Shown: positions 41,571 through 50,797, counted from the stretch's first letter. The stretch is DNA of 64,000 bases from HyVt-443 sp964544655 (GCA_964544655.1 CAZJCM010000001.1:69322-133321); one strand, 5' to 3'. The notes: generated by a model not told the origin, from the letters alone. A program made the numbers and translations.

Positions 41571-43304
41571 ATGAACAGTGCCCCGCTCCAGCCCGCCGCC
41601 GAAACCATTTCTGTCGCCATCACAGGCTCTGGAGGCAGTGGCGTCGTCACCACCGGCCAGATGCTGTTGCAGGTCATTTCAAGGGCCGGCTTCTACGGGC
41701 TGATGGGGCGCTCCGCCGGCCCGCAGATCCGTGGCGGTGAGTCGGCGGTAATGCTACGCGCCGGGCCACTGCCGGTGACCTGCCTGGATGACAGCTTCTC
41801 CATTCTTCTGGCATTGGACTGGCTCAACGTCAGCCGCTTTGCCGAGGAGATACCGCTCACGGAAGAGAGCATCATCATCTCCGATCCGGATGCTGGAGAG
41901 ATACCCGAGGCCATCGCCCGGTACGGCGCCCGGGTGATGGAGGTCTCCCTGAAAAAAATGGCCAAGGAGATCACCGGCGGACGGATGAACATGATCGGCC
42001 TGGGGATACTGACCGAGATGCTGGGCCTGCCGCTGAAGGAGGCTCTGCAGGTGGCAGAATCGACCCTGGCCCGTAAGGGTGCGGAAGTCGTGACCGCCTC
42101 CCGCGCCTGCATCGAGCTGGGCCACGCCACCGATAAACCGCTGACCCTGACACGGCAACTGCCGGCGGTGGAGCAGGCGACACGGCACTGGAACATCAGC
42201 GGCAACGAGGCGACCGGCCTGGGGGCCGTGCGCGGCGGCGTGCGTTTCGTCGCCGCTTACCCCATCACCCCGGCCACCGAGGTGCTGGAATGGCTGGCAC
42301 CCAATCTGGAAAAGCTGGGCGGCTCCCTGCTGCAGGCGGAGGACGAACTGGCATCGGTCAACATGATCATCGGCGCCTCCTTCGGCGGCGTACCCTCACT
42401 CACCGCAACCTCCGGCCCCGGTCTCAGCCTGATGACGGAGGGCCTCGGGCTGGCGGTGGCCAGCGAGACCCCCATCGTGGTGGCCAATGTGATGCGTGGC
42501 GGCCCCTCCACCGGCATCCCCACCAAATCGGAACAGAGCGACCTGAATATCGCCCTCTACGGCATGCACGGCGACGCCCCGCATCTGGTGCTGGCGGCCC
42601 TGGATATCGCCGACTGCAGCTTCACCACCCAATGGGCAGTACAGCTGAGTGAGACCCTGCAGGCGGTGGCCATCGTCCTCAGCGATCAGGCCCTGGGACA
42701 GGCCCGTGCTATCATTGACCCTCCACGACAGCCGAAACCGGAGGCTGGACGCAGTATCGCCCGGCCGGATGGCCCTGGTTATTTACGATATAAATTGACT
42801 GCTGACGGCATCTCGCCGATGGCCATCCCCGGCACCGAGAACGGCATCTACACCGCCGATGGCCTGGAACACAATGAGATGGGCACCCCATCCAGCATGC
42901 CACAGGACCACCAGCAACAGCTGGACAAACGCAGAGACAAATTGCTGCAGCATCATTATGGGGAGCACTGGGCGCGTATCTGCGGTGACGGCGCCATCTG
43001 CATCGTCACCTGGGGGTCTTCCTCCGGCGCCGCCTTCGAAGCGGCACAACGGCTGCAGACACAGGGCATCCAGGTCAGGGTGGTGGCCATCCGCCTGTTG
43101 AGCCCGCTCCCCAGGGACGCCATGAATGCCGCCCTGGCCGGGGCCAAACGGGTGGTGGTGATCGAGCAGAATCACGCTGGGCAGCTGTTCCAATACCTGC
43201 ATTCACTCAACCTGCTGCCGGCCGATGCCACCCAGTTGGCCAAACCGGGACCGCTGCCGATCCGCCCCGGTGAGATCGTCGAACTGCTGTCGGAGAAACC
43301 CTGA
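41571..43304 (+). CDS. korA: 2-oxoglutarate:ferredoxin oxidoreductase, gamma-alpha fusion (KorA)
   Basis: The large subunit of an enzyme converting 2-oxoglutarate, CoA and ferredoxin to succinyl-CoA and CO2, reversible in the reductive TCA cycle. The 577 residues comprise an N-terminal gamma domain (about 12-190: VAITGSGGSGVVTTGQMLLQ, GRSAGPQIRGGES) fused to the alpha pyrimidine-binding domain (about 220-577: VAAYPITPATEVLEWLA, TATSGPGLSLMTEGLGLA, MRGGPSTGIPTKSEQSDL). The last two signatures are typical of KorA. No ferredoxin or delta subunit is encoded, so the enzyme is the two-subunit type. korB follows after one base. 2-Oxoglutarate is the likely substrate; other 2-oxoacids are possible. 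Confidence 0.93.
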   Translation: MNSAPLQPAAETISVAITGSGGSGVVTTGQMLLQVISRAGFYGLMGRSAGPQIRGGESAVMLRAGPLPVTCLDDSFSILLALDWLNVSRFAEEIPLTEESIIISDPDAGEIPEAIARYGARVMEVSLKKMAKEITGGRMNMIGLGILTEMLGLPLKEALQVAESTLARKGAEVVTASRACIELGHATDKPLTLTRQLPAVEQATRHWNISGNEATGLGAVRGGVRFVAAYPITPATEVLEWLAPNLEKLGGSLLQAEDELASVNMIIGASFGGVPSLTATSGPGLSLMTEGLGLAVASETPIVVANVMRGGPSTGIPTKSEQSDLNIALYGMHGDAPHLVLAALDIADCSFTTQWAVQLSETLQAVAIVLSDQALGQARAIIDPPRQPKPEAGRSIARPDGPGYLRYKLTADGISPMAIPGTENGIYTADGLEHNEMGTPSSMPQDHQQQLDKRRDKLLQHHYGEHWARICGDGAICIVTWGSSSGAAFEAAQRLQTQGIQVRVVAIRLLSPLPRDAMNAALAGAKRVVVIEQNHAGQLFQYLHSLNLLPADATQLAKPGPLPIRPGEIVELLSEKP

Positions 43305-43305
43305 T

Positions 43306-44142
43306 ATGTCTGCCACCGAAACTCAAACCGCTCCCAAACCCAAGGCCTACAAATCATCGGTCAAACCGGTGTGGTGCCCTGGATGTGGTCACTTCGCGGT
43401 TCTCAGCGCGCTGACCAAGGCCTTCGCCCACCTCGCCCTGGCGTCGAAGGACGTGGCCGTGATCTCCGGCATCGGCTGCTCATCCCGGCTACCGGCCTAC
43501 ATCAACGCCTACGGCTTTCATGGCGTGCATGGCCGCGCATTGGCTGCCGCTTCCGGCCTCAAGGCAGCCCGCCCCGATTTGACCGTAGTGGTAGCCGGCG
43601 GTGATGGCGACGGCTTCTCCATTGGGGGCAACCACTTCATCCACGCCTGCCGGCGTAACATGGACATGACCTACATCGTCATGGACAACGAGGTCTACGG
43701 CATGACCAAGGGCCAAGCCTCCCCCACCACCGCCCCGGACTGGGCCCAGAGCAAGCTCACACCCCACGGACCAGGGGTTCCAAGTTTCAATCCCGCCGCC
43801 ATCGCCCTCGCCTCCGGCGCCACTTTCATCGCCCGTGGCTTTTCCGGCACGCCCAATGAGATGGCAAAACTGCTGGTGGACGCCATCCAGCACCCCGGCT
43901 TCGCCTTCGTTCAGGTGTTGAGTCCCTGCACCACTTTCCGTCCTGAGCAGAAGGCATGGAAGCAGCAGGTGCATCCATTTCACGACCAGGCAACCGATGA
44001 TCCGGTCGAGGCGGCACAGCGCATCCACGCCGACGACGGCATGTCCACAGGACTGCTCTATCAGGCAGGAATCCCGGCATGGCAGCCGGCCAACCAGATA
44101 ACCAGTGATGTCGAGACACTGGAGGGAGAATTTCTGGCATGA
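43306..44142 (+). CDS. korB: 2-oxoglutarate:ferredoxin oxidoreductase beta subunit (KorB)
   Basis: The thiamine-diphosphate and iron-sulfur subunit pairing with KorA. The ATG at 43306 gives 278 residues. Cluster and TPP motifs are present: VWCPGCGHFAVL near residue 23, ISGIGCSSRLPAY near 52, and GGDGDGFSIGGNHFIHACRRN near 95, followed by DNEVYGMTKGQASPT as in KorB. The last cysteine is in QVLSPCTTFRP. Its stop overlaps the start of a rubrerythrin-like gene (ATGA), so all three genes are coupled. The enzyme class is oxygen-sensitive in many organisms; the neighbour may protect it. Confidence 0.94.
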   Translation: MSATETQTAPKPKAYKSSVKPVWCPGCGHFAVLSALTKAFAHLALASKDVAVISGIGCSSRLPAYINAYGFHGVHGRALAAASGLKAARPDLTVVVAGGDGDGFSIGGNHFIHACRRNMDMTYIVMDNEVYGMTKGQASPTTAPDWAQSKLTPHGPGVPSFNPAAIALASGATFIARGFSGTPNEMAKLLVDAIQHPGFAFVQVLSPCTTFRPEQKAWKQQVHPFHDQATDDPVEAAQRIHADDGMSTGLLYQAGIPAWQPANQITSDVETLEGEFLA

Positions 44143-44666
44143 ACGTCACTACCACGTCCCCGATCGAGAGCCTCGCTGAATTCCTTGCCCATGCCATCCT
44201 GCTCGAGCAGGAATCGGTGGAGCGTTATGAAGAGCTTGCCGACAGCATGGAGGTACACAACAACCCGGAGGTGGCGAAACTGTTCCGCAAGCTGGCCCAG
44301 TTCGGCCGCCTCCACGCCCATGAGGTGACAGAACATGCCAGCGGCATGGAACTGCCCCAGATCGCACCCTGGGATTTCAAATGGAATACCCCGGAAGCGC
44401 CCGAGAGCGGGGCCGGTGACGAAGTGAATTACCTGATGGATACCCGCCAGGCGATTGAGTTCGCCCTGCACAATGAGAGCATGGGCAGGGACTTCTACGC
44501 CTATGTCGCCGGCAGCTCTCCCGATGTGGAGGTGCAAAGACTCGCCGCCGAGTTCGCCGCTGAAGAGAGTGAGCACGTCAATCTGTTGAAGGAATGGCTG
44601 GACAACCTCACCGATCCCGACGTCATTCCGCTGGATGACCTGGACCCACCCAATGTGACTGAATAA
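44139..44666 (+). CDS. rubrerythrin/ferritin-like diiron protein coupled to korAB
   Basis: A 175-residue four-helix protein with two ExxH-type iron-binding halves: AILLEQESVERYEELADSME with FGRLHAHEVTEH in the first, and IEFALHNESMGRDFYAYVAG with FAAEESEHVNLLKEWL in the second. It matches the rubrerythrin-like ferritin family but lacks the C-terminal rubredoxin domain (no CxxC pair). Such proteins reduce hydrogen peroxide or store iron. Translational coupling to korB suggests a task tied to the oxygen-labile oxidoreductase, such as peroxide removal or iron supply; this is inference. Confidence 0.87.
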   Translation: MNVTTTSPIESLAEFLAHAILLEQESVERYEELADSMEVHNNPEVAKLFRKLAQFGRLHAHEVTEHASGMELPQIAPWDFKWNTPEAPESGAGDEVNYLMDTRQAIEFALHNESMGRDFYAYVAGSSPDVEVQRLAAEFAAEESEHVNLLKEWLDNLTDPDVIPLDDLDPPNVTE

Positions 44667-44771
44667 TCCACTCCCGTATGCTATAGATAACGATAAGGAA
44701 TGGGACCCGGAAATGATGTCGAGACTAACAGCGCCGTTCAGCTGTCACTATCTTCACCAGGGAGTGAGATC

Positions 44772-45209
44772 ATGTGGCTGTTCATCCGAAGAATCAGGTA
44801 TACCACCACGCGCAAGCAGTTGGAGCGATTCATTGCAAGAGGATTGCAACATCACTGGCTGTTCATTCCCCTCCCATCCAAGGCGCACATCAAGCGTTGT
44901 GAGATACTTCAGATCACCAACGGACAGGGCCATGAAGCGGAATTTCACGGTCTGGTCGATATCGAACCTGCAAGCGCGGCCCAGGCCGCCATAGAGAAGC
45001 TGGATGGGAAGGAACTGAAAGGCAAGGCAGTGCAAATACGCAAGTTCTTTCGCCGTTCCTATCTGCGCGACCGCCGACAAGGATTTGGCCGGCGGAATGG
45101 ACAGCAGAACGAAGAGCGTCGGCAGCAGGACCGGCGCCGTCCGAATATCCGCTGCTGCGTGATACACGCCCCTCACATTGAGCGTATTCTGGGAATCTGC
45201 CAGAGTTAG
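44772..45209 (+). CDS. small RRM-like RNA-binding protein
   Basis: The ATG at 44772 has ribosome site GGAG eight bases upstream and gives 145 residues; the longer frame was rejected. Residues 1-90 read like an RNA recognition motif: FIRRIRYTTTRKQLERFIAR, then GLVDIEPASAAQAAIEKLDG and KGKAVQIRKFFRRS. The RNP-1 aromatic residues are weak. The second half is very basic and low-complexity (RDRRQGFGRRNGQQNEERRQ), which fits nucleic-acid binding. Standalone RRM proteins occur in some Proteobacteria and cyanobacteria. It stands between the rubrerythrin gene and a repeat-containing gap, with no functional link visible. Confidence 0.72.
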   Translation: MWLFIRRIRYTTTRKQLERFIARGLQHHWLFIPLPSKAHIKRCEILQITNGQGHEAEFHGLVDIEPASAAQAAIEKLDGKELKGKAVQIRKFFRRSYLRDRRQGFGRRNGQQNEERRQQDRRRPNIRCCVIHAPHIERILGICQS

Positions 45210-45481
45210 CTCAATTCATGGAGCGGCGCATGCAGATAATAAAATGCAGTACTGTTCAGCAACATCCGTCGACCGTGGTGGTGATGGGCATTTGCTCCGG
45301 AAGACGCTGTAAATATCTCCCTGTACGCTTGATGCTGGCATCCCTGCCAACCACACCTCCTCCACAAACACTCCATGACCACCACTCAGTGCCAATTCAA
45401 AGACATGCTGAGTAGGCACAGAATGCGTGATCAGCGGCTGATCACATGATCTGCAGATAGCGCTGAACAGTTACAAAAACA
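45210..45481. repeat. gene-free gap with a decayed extragenic repeat and a palindrome
   Basis: No supportable gene. The stretch from about 45300 to 45380 (TGTAAATATCTCCCTGTACG, then GCTGGCATCCCTGCCAACCA) resembles a repeat that recurs between genes in many gammaproteobacterial genomes. A 67-codon minus-strand frame over it looks like a by-product of that repeat. A perfect palindrome TGATCAGCGGCTGATCA lies at 45428-45444, without a T-run, so it is more likely an operator or repeat arm than a terminator. Confidence 0.4.
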
Positions 45482-46285
45482 CTATGCATCGAGCACCGGG
45501 TTCACCAGCCGGCCTATCCGGTCTATTTCGATCACGATCTCATCCCCGGGGGCCAGGAACAGCGGCGGCTTACGCGCAAACCCCACACCGGGTGGTGTAC
45601 CGGTAAGGATCACGGTACCCGGCAGCAGCGTGGTATCCTGGCTCATCAGGTGTATCAGGCGGGCCACGGAGAAGATCATATCTGCGCTGTTACTCTCCTG
45701 CATGGTGCGGCCATTGAGCAGACTGCGCACGCCCAGGGCCTGGGGGTCGGCGATCTCATCGGCAGTGACCAGTACCGGCCCCAGCGGGCAAAAACTGTCG
45801 AATCCTTTGCCTCGCACCCACTGACCACCTCCACCATGCTTCTGCCAGCGCCGGGCCGATACGTCATTGGCACAGGTATAGCCAAGTACATAATCAAGGG
45901 CCTGCGCCTCCGGCACGTTACGCGCCGCACGGCCGATCACCACCGCCAGCTCCGCCTCATAGTCCACTTCCGGCCCATGCCGGGAGCAGGCCGGAAGCAG
46001 GATGGGAGCCCCTGGGTGGTTCAATGCGCTGGTCGGCTTCATGAAAATCACCGGGTTCTCCGGCAACGCAGCGCCGGTCTCCGCCGCGTGCTCCCGGTAG
46101 TTGAGGCCTATACAAAAGATATTCACCGGATCCAATGGGGCGAGGCGGCGGATTATCTCACCTGTTTCCCCGGTGGGCAGCAATTGGCCAAATAACTCAC
46201 CATCCAGCAACTCGGCCCGGTCGCCATCCAGTTCACGTCCCAAGTGGACCTGCTCATCGTCCCCAACGAATCTCACTATACGCAT
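45482..46285 (-). CDS. fumarylacetoacetate hydrolase (FAH) family protein
   Basis: A metal-dependent hydrolase or decarboxylase of the FAH fold acting on acylpyruvates or related 2-oxoacids. The ATG at 46285 gives 267 residues (MRIVRFVGDDEQVHLGREL). Core motifs are IFCIGLNYREHAAETGA, FMKPTSALNHPGAPI, GPEVDYEAELAVVIGRAARN with the metal-binding Glu-x-Glu, YTCANDVSARRWQ with the metal Asp, and a C-terminal LTGTPPGVGFARKPPLFL. It resembles the acylpyruvase/oxaloacetate-decarboxylase-like group; the exact substrate cannot be read. It is divergent from ribE with about 100 bp between. Its relation to the neighbouring 2-oxoacid genes is suggestive only. Confidence 0.9.
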   Translation of the reverse strand: MRIVRFVGDDEQVHLGRELDGDRAELLDGELFGQLLPTGETGEIIRRLAPLDPVNIFCIGLNYREHAAETGAALPENPVIFMKPTSALNHPGAPILLPACSRHGPEVDYEAELAVVIGRAARNVPEAQALDYVLGYTCANDVSARRWQKHGGGGQWVRGKGFDSFCPLGPVLVTADEIADPQALGVRSLLNGRTMQESNSADMIFSVARLIHLMSQDTTLLPGTVILTGTPPGVGFARKPPLFLAPGDEIVIEIDRIGRLVNPVLDA

Positions 46286-46385
46286 CAGAAAACCCCAATA
46301 TACGATTGATAACCCAGTTCCACATAGTACGTAAAAATGAGTGGTATGATTACCCCGATTGCACAGTCTGATCGAGGAGGAGCAG

Positions 46386-47012
46386 ATGTTCACCGGCATC
46401 GTACAGGGCACCGCCGAGGTGGTGGAAATCATCGAAAAACGGGCGTTTCGCACCCACATCGTGCGGATGCCGGCAGATGCCGTGGATGGCCTCGAACCGG
46501 GGGCATCCGTGGCCCACAACGGCTGCTGCCTGACAGTAACCGGCATCGACGGCGACCGGGTCTCCTTCGATCTGATGCAGGAGACCCTGCGGGTGACCAA
46601 TCTGGGCCTGCTGCGAACAGGAGACCGGGTCAACTTCGAGCGGGCGGCCCGCTTTGGAGATGAGATCGGCGGCCATCAGATGTCAGGCCACATCAACTGC
46701 ACCGCCGAGGTGCTGGATGTTATAGAGAGCGAGAACAACCGACAGATCAGGTTCCGGCTGCCCGCAGCGTTCGCCAAATACATCTTCAGTAAGGGCTATA
46801 TCGGCATCGACGGCATCAGCCTGACTATCGGCCAGGTGAATCACGACCAATTCGATGTCAACCTGATTCCCGAAACCCTGACCCGCACCAATATCGGCAG
46901 CCGCATTGCCGGCGACAGGGTGAACATCGAAATCGACCCACAAACCCAGGCCATCGTGGAGACCGTGGAACGGGTACTGGCGGGCTCAGAATGGACCAGC
47001 GGCACAGCTTGA
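46386..47012 (+). CDS. ribE: riboflavin synthase, alpha subunit
   Basis: Converts two molecules of 6,7-dimethyl-8-ribityllumazine to riboflavin. The ATG at 46386 has a strong GAGGAG ribosome site and gives 208 residues. Two lumazine-binding domains in tandem are clear: MFTGIVQGTAEVVEI, ASVAHNGCCLTVT and MQETLRVTNLG in the first; GGHQMSGHINCTAEV, GIDGISLTIGQV and LIPETLTRTNIG in the second. The wording follows the E. coli RibC subtype. It stands apart from ribD, ribBA and ribH, as E. coli ribC does. No FMN riboswitch fold was seen in the leader. Confidence 0.96.
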   Translation: MFTGIVQGTAEVVEIIEKRAFRTHIVRMPADAVDGLEPGASVAHNGCCLTVTGIDGDRVSFDLMQETLRVTNLGLLRTGDRVNFERAARFGDEIGGHQMSGHINCTAEVLDVIESENNRQIRFRLPAAFAKYIFSKGYIGIDGISLTIGQVNHDQFDVNLIPETLTRTNIGSRIAGDRVNIEIDPQTQAIVETVERVLAGSEWTSGTA

Positions 47013-47033
47013 TCGAGGCGGAATAGACGCACC

Positions 47034-47564
47034 ATGACATTTTTCCTGAAGCATGGCATCACTTTGGGGCTGATCCTGCTCTCCCTGTCACTTGTCTCGA
47101 TGAGCCCTGCTCATGCAGCGTCAATGGCCGGAAAACCGGTGCAGGTCATCAGTGGCGACCAGCTGCTGCTGCAGGCAGTGAACGGCAAACGCTACCAGGT
47201 GCGACTGGCTGGAATCAGCGCCCCATCGACCAGGGAACCCTGGGGAGCGGCGGCACGACGCTTCCTCGATGGACTGGTAATGGGCAGAACGGTGCAGCTC
47301 GTCCCGGGTCTGAGGCGTGGGCGCAGCACCCTCACCGGACGATTGTTCCACGGGGGGGCAGACATCAATCTACGGATGATCCAGGCAGGCCTGGCCCGTT
47401 ACGATCCCATCGGACTGACCGATGCAGAGGCGCACGAGCAATACCAGGCAGCACAGCGACAGGCGATGCAGCGGGCTCAAGGATTCTGGCGCGATGGGGG
47501 AAACAGCTCCTCATCGGATTCTCCATCACGCCCCGGCGTCCCGTCTGTACGTTTCAGAAACTGA
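47034..47564 (+). CDS. secreted thermonuclease (SNase)-fold protein, catalytic residues doubtful
   Basis: A 176-residue protein with a signal peptide (ITLGLILLSLSLVSMSPAHA) and one staphylococcal-nuclease-like OB fold: VQVISGDQLLLQAVNGKRYQVRLAGISAPS, EPWGAAARRFLDGLVMGRTV and INLRMIQAGLARYDP. In active family members the loop reads GIDAPE; here it is GISAPS, so the catalytic Asp and Glu are replaced. An arginine (TGRLF) near the third active-site position remains. The protein may have lost nuclease activity. It begins 21 bp after ribE, and its 3' end overlaps a small minus-strand gene by 88 bp. Confidence 0.82.
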   Translation: MTFFLKHGITLGLILLSLSLVSMSPAHAASMAGKPVQVISGDQLLLQAVNGKRYQVRLAGISAPSTREPWGAAARRFLDGLVMGRTVQLVPGLRRGRSTLTGRLFHGGADINLRMIQAGLARYDPIGLTDAEAHEQYQAAQRQAMQRAQGFWRDGGNSSSSDSPSRPGVPSVRFRN

Positions 47565-47800
47565 TCGCCCAGCTCCTCCACCTGCATCTCTCCCAACCCT
47601 TCGGGCCTTTGAGGCCCCCGCAGACTCTCCAACATCTCTGATAGCGCCTTCTCCAGATGGCGATAGGTCACTCTTTGCGCTTCCCGATAACAACCGGACG
47701 GTTTGTCGTCCAACAGGCCGAGCCGGGCGCCAAAATAGGCTACATCCGCCTCCAACTCGCTGATCCGCATTCGGGACACCTTTTTCCGGGCCTTGCTCAC
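47477..47800 (-). CDS. small conserved-looking protein, function unknown
   Basis: A 107-residue protein starting at GTG 47800 with a GGTGG-type ribosome site. It is charged and helical: MSKARKKVSRMRISELEADV, AYFGARLGLLDDKPSGCY and THRHLEKA-like helices, ending in a polar tail. There is no signal peptide. The first 60 residues look like a conserved short helical domain, but I cannot name it. It overlaps the SNase-fold gene on the opposite strand by 88 bp, within the variable tails of both. It diverges from sucA. It could be spurious, although codon use and start signals favour a real gene. Confidence 0.5.
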   Translation of the reverse strand: MSKARKKVSRMRISELEADVAYFGARLGLLDDKPSGCYREAQRVTYRHLEKALSEMLESLRGPQRPEGLGEMQVEELGDQFLKRTDGTPGRDGESDEELFPPSRQNP

Positions 47801-47934
47801 AAATCACCACCCGTCATATGGCTTTTTTTGGATATTCATATTATTTAAATATTTCCTTTAAAAAACTGAACGCTATGCTAGGATTCAACTCAACAACCCG
47901 AAAACAGGCATTTTTTGTCCAAACATCCAAAAAT

Positions 47935-50796
47935 ATGAGCGCGATCCTCAAACTGCTACAGCAAACCTCGGCCCTTTCCGGCGGAAACGCCGCCTTTATC
48001 GAGGATCTATACGAGCGCTATCTGCAAGATCCGGAAAGCATCGATAGCGCCTGGCGAAGACGCTTCGAGTCCCTGTTACAGAAATCGGCCAACGAGGCAC
48101 CCGACGTCGCCCACAGCCCGATCCGGGCCAACTTTGCCCGCCTGGCACGGGAAAGGCCCTGCGCCACCCGGCACGTGGTGGAGCGCATGTCCCCGGTCGC
48201 CGCAGAGAAGCAGGCAGCCGTGCTGCGCCTGATCAATGCCTGGCGGGTCCGCGGCCACCAGCAGGCCAGCATCGATCCCCTGTCACTGCGGGAGCAGGAG
48301 CAAATACCCGACCTGGATCCCGCATTCCACCGGCTCAGCGACGCGGACATGAACACGGTGTTCAACACCGGCTCCCTGTTCGCCCCTGACCGCATGCCGT
48401 TACGTGAGATCATCGCCTTCATCAAAGAGGTCTATGGCGGCAATGTGGGATCGGAATATATGCACATCACCGATACCCGGCAGAAACGGTGGATACAGAA
48501 ACGGGTAGAGGGCTATCGCGCCAAGCCCGAACTTTCCGATGACGACCGCCGCTGGTTGCTGACCCAGCTCACAGCCGCCGAAGGTCTGGAAAAATATCTT
48601 CATACCCGGTATGTCGGCCAGAAGCGCTTCTCACTTGAGGGGGCGGAATCCCTGATTCCCTTGCTTGACGAACTGATCCAGCGAGCCGGGCTGAACGGAA
48701 TTGAGGAGACCGTAATCGGCATGGCTCACCGTGGCCGGCTGAATGTGCTGACCAACATCCTGGGCAAACCGCCGGCTGAACTGTTCGATGAATTCGAGGG
48801 CAGGAAGAGCCCGGACGGCATGCGCAGCTCCGGGGATGTCAAGTACCATCTCGGCTTCGCCACCGATATCGAGACTCCGGGCGGCTTCGTCCACGTGGTA
48901 CTGGGATTCAACCCCTCCCACCTGGAGATCATCGATCCGGTGGTAGAAGGATCGGTGCGCGCGCGCCAGCAACGCCGGGAAGATCGTAGCGGTGACGAAG
49001 TGATGCCGATATTGATTCATGGCGACTCCGCATTCGCCGGTCAGGGCGTGGTGATGGAAACCCTGCAGATGTCTCAGGCCCGGGGCTACACCACCGGTGG
49101 CACCATCCATATCATCACCAACAACCAGATCGGCTTCACCACCTCACACCCCCTCGACACCCGCTCTACCCTGTATTGCACCGATGTGGGCAAGATGGTT
49201 CAGGCGCCGATCTTCCACGTGAACGGCGACGATCCGGAGGCGGTCATCTTCGTCACCCGCCTTGCACTCGATTTTCGCATGCGTTTTCACAAGGATGTGA
49301 TCATCGACCTGGTCTGTTACCGCCGCCACGGTCACAACGAGGCCGACGAGCCAGCGGTCACCCAGCCCCAGATGTATCAGAAGATCCGTCGCCACCCGCC
49401 CACCCGCAGCATTTACTCTGACTGCCTGATCTCCCGTGGCATACTCACCCCTGAGCAGGCGCGTGAAATGGTGGAAGACTACCGTTCCTCACTGGAACAG
49501 GGCTCGGTGGTGGCGCGGCCGACGCTGTTCAATCTCGAGTACAAGTATAACGTAGATTGGACGCCCTACCTGAACGTCCCGTGGGAGGCTCCTGCTGACA
49601 CTCGCGTGGACAAGCAACGCCTGCGCGCCTTGGCCGAGACCCTGCTGCAACTGCCGGAAGGTTTCGAACCCCATCCGCGCGTCAACAAGATCCTCGGCGA
49701 ACGACGCAAGATGGCCAGCGGCGATCAGCTGGTGGACTGGGGGTTTGGTGAGACCCTGGCCTATGCCAGCCTGGTGCAAGACGGTTATCCGGTGCGCCTG
49801 TCCGGCCAGGACAGCGCCCGCGGCACCTTTTTCCACCGCCATGCGGTTCTGCACAACCAGGTCGATGGTGAGACCTGGATCCCGCTGCAGAACGTATCAC
49901 CAGACCAGGCCAATTTCGTTGTCATCGACTCTCTGCTGTCGGAAGAGGCGGTACTCGGCTTCGAATACGGTTACGCCACCGCCGAGCCCCACGCCCTTAC
50001 CATCTGGGAGGCCCAGTTCGGCGATTTCGCCAACGGCGCCCAAGTGGTGATCGACCAGTTCATCACCTCCGGCGGGGCCAAGTGGGGCCTGCACTGCAAC
50101 CTGGTGATGTTTCTGCCCCATGGCTATGAGGGCCAGGGTGCCGAGCACTCCTCGGCCCGCCTGGAGCGCTATTTGCAATTGTGTGCGGAACAGAACATAC
50201 AGGTCTGCGTTCCCACCACACCGGCCCAGGTTTTCCACATGCTGCGCCGACAGATGATCAGACCGATGCGTAAACCCCTGGTGGTAATGACACCGAAGAG
50301 TCTGCTGCGCCACCGCCTGGCCACATCATCCCTGGACGAATTCACCACCGGGGCATTTCAACCTGTAATCGGGGAAGTGGACGACCTGGACCCGAACGAG
50401 GTGGAGCACATCATCGTCTGCGCCGGCAAGGTCTATTACGAACTGCTGGAAGCACGCCGCGCCCGCGGCCTGCGCAACGTGGCCATCATCCGCCTGGAGC
50501 AGCTCTACCCCTTTCCGCGGGAGCAGTTCGACCAGGCGATCAACTGCTACACCAGCACGGAACGCCTCATATGGTGCCAGGAGGAGCCGCAGAACCAAGG
50601 CGCCTGGGACCAGATCAAACACCGGTTCCATACCCAGCTCGATCAGGGAAAACAGCTGTTCTACGTCGGACGCCCAGCCTCCGCCGCACCTTCTGTCGGC
50701 TTCTACCCAGTCCACGTGCAGCAGCAGGAAACCCTGATCGACGAGGCACTGACCGGACGTATCAACCCCTCCATGAACCGAAGGACCCCTAAATAA
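47935..50796 (+). CDS. sucA: 2-oxoglutarate dehydrogenase E1 component
   Basis: The thiamine-diphosphate-dependent decarboxylase of the 2-oxoglutarate dehydrogenase complex. The ATG at 47935 (MSAILKLLQQTSALSGGNAA) is chosen because the next residues match the family N-terminus (FIEDLYERYLQDPESIDSAW) that binds E2/E3; upstream codons lie in an AT-rich leader. The 953 residues include GMAHRGRLNVLTNILGKPP, GDVKYHLGFATD, HGDSAFAGQGVVMETLQMS, IHIITNNQIGFTT and CYRRHGHNEADEPAVTQPQMY. The C-terminal half has the TKP pyrimidine domain, ending RLIWCQEEPQNQGAWDQIKH. sucB follows after one base. No lpd gene is adjacent. Confidence 0.97.
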   Translation: MSAILKLLQQTSALSGGNAAFIEDLYERYLQDPESIDSAWRRRFESLLQKSANEAPDVAHSPIRANFARLARERPCATRHVVERMSPVAAEKQAAVLRLINAWRVRGHQQASIDPLSLREQEQIPDLDPAFHRLSDADMNTVFNTGSLFAPDRMPLREIIAFIKEVYGGNVGSEYMHITDTRQKRWIQKRVEGYRAKPELSDDDRRWLLTQLTAAEGLEKYLHTRYVGQKRFSLEGAESLIPLLDELIQRAGLNGIEETVIGMAHRGRLNVLTNILGKPPAELFDEFEGRKSPDGMRSSGDVKYHLGFATDIETPGGFVHVVLGFNPSHLEIIDPVVEGSVRARQQRREDRSGDEVMPILIHGDSAFAGQGVVMETLQMSQARGYTTGGTIHIITNNQIGFTTSHPLDTRSTLYCTDVGKMVQAPIFHVNGDDPEAVIFVTRLALDFRMRFHKDVIIDLVCYRRHGHNEADEPAVTQPQMYQKIRRHPPTRSIYSDCLISRGILTPEQAREMVEDYRSSLEQGSVVARPTLFNLEYKYNVDWTPYLNVPWEAPADTRVDKQRLRALAETLLQLPEGFEPHPRVNKILGERRKMASGDQLVDWGFGETLAYASLVQDGYPVRLSGQDSARGTFFHRHAVLHNQVDGETWIPLQNVSPDQANFVVIDSLLSEEAVLGFEYGYATAEPHALTIWEAQFGDFANGAQVVIDQFITSGGAKWGLHCNLVMFLPHGYEGQGAEHSSARLERYLQLCAEQNIQVCVPTTPAQVFHMLRRQMIRPMRKPLVVMTPKSLLRHRLATSSLDEFTTGAFQPVIGEVDDLDPNEVEHIIVCAGKVYYELLEARRARGLRNVAIIRLEQLYPFPREQFDQAINCYTSTERLIWCQEEPQNQGAWDQIKHRFHTQLDQGKQLFYVGRPASAAPSVGFYPVHVQQQETLIDEALTGRINPSMNRRTPK

Positions 50797-50797
50797 A

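Noticed and set aside
45216..45419. A 67-codon minus-strand frame in the gap after the RRM-like gene
   Set aside because: It coincides with a sequence that looks like an extragenic repeat, so the frame is probably a by-product of that repeat.
46286..46385. FMN riboswitch upstream of ribE
   Set aside because: The leader is short and lacks the conserved RFN-element blocks.
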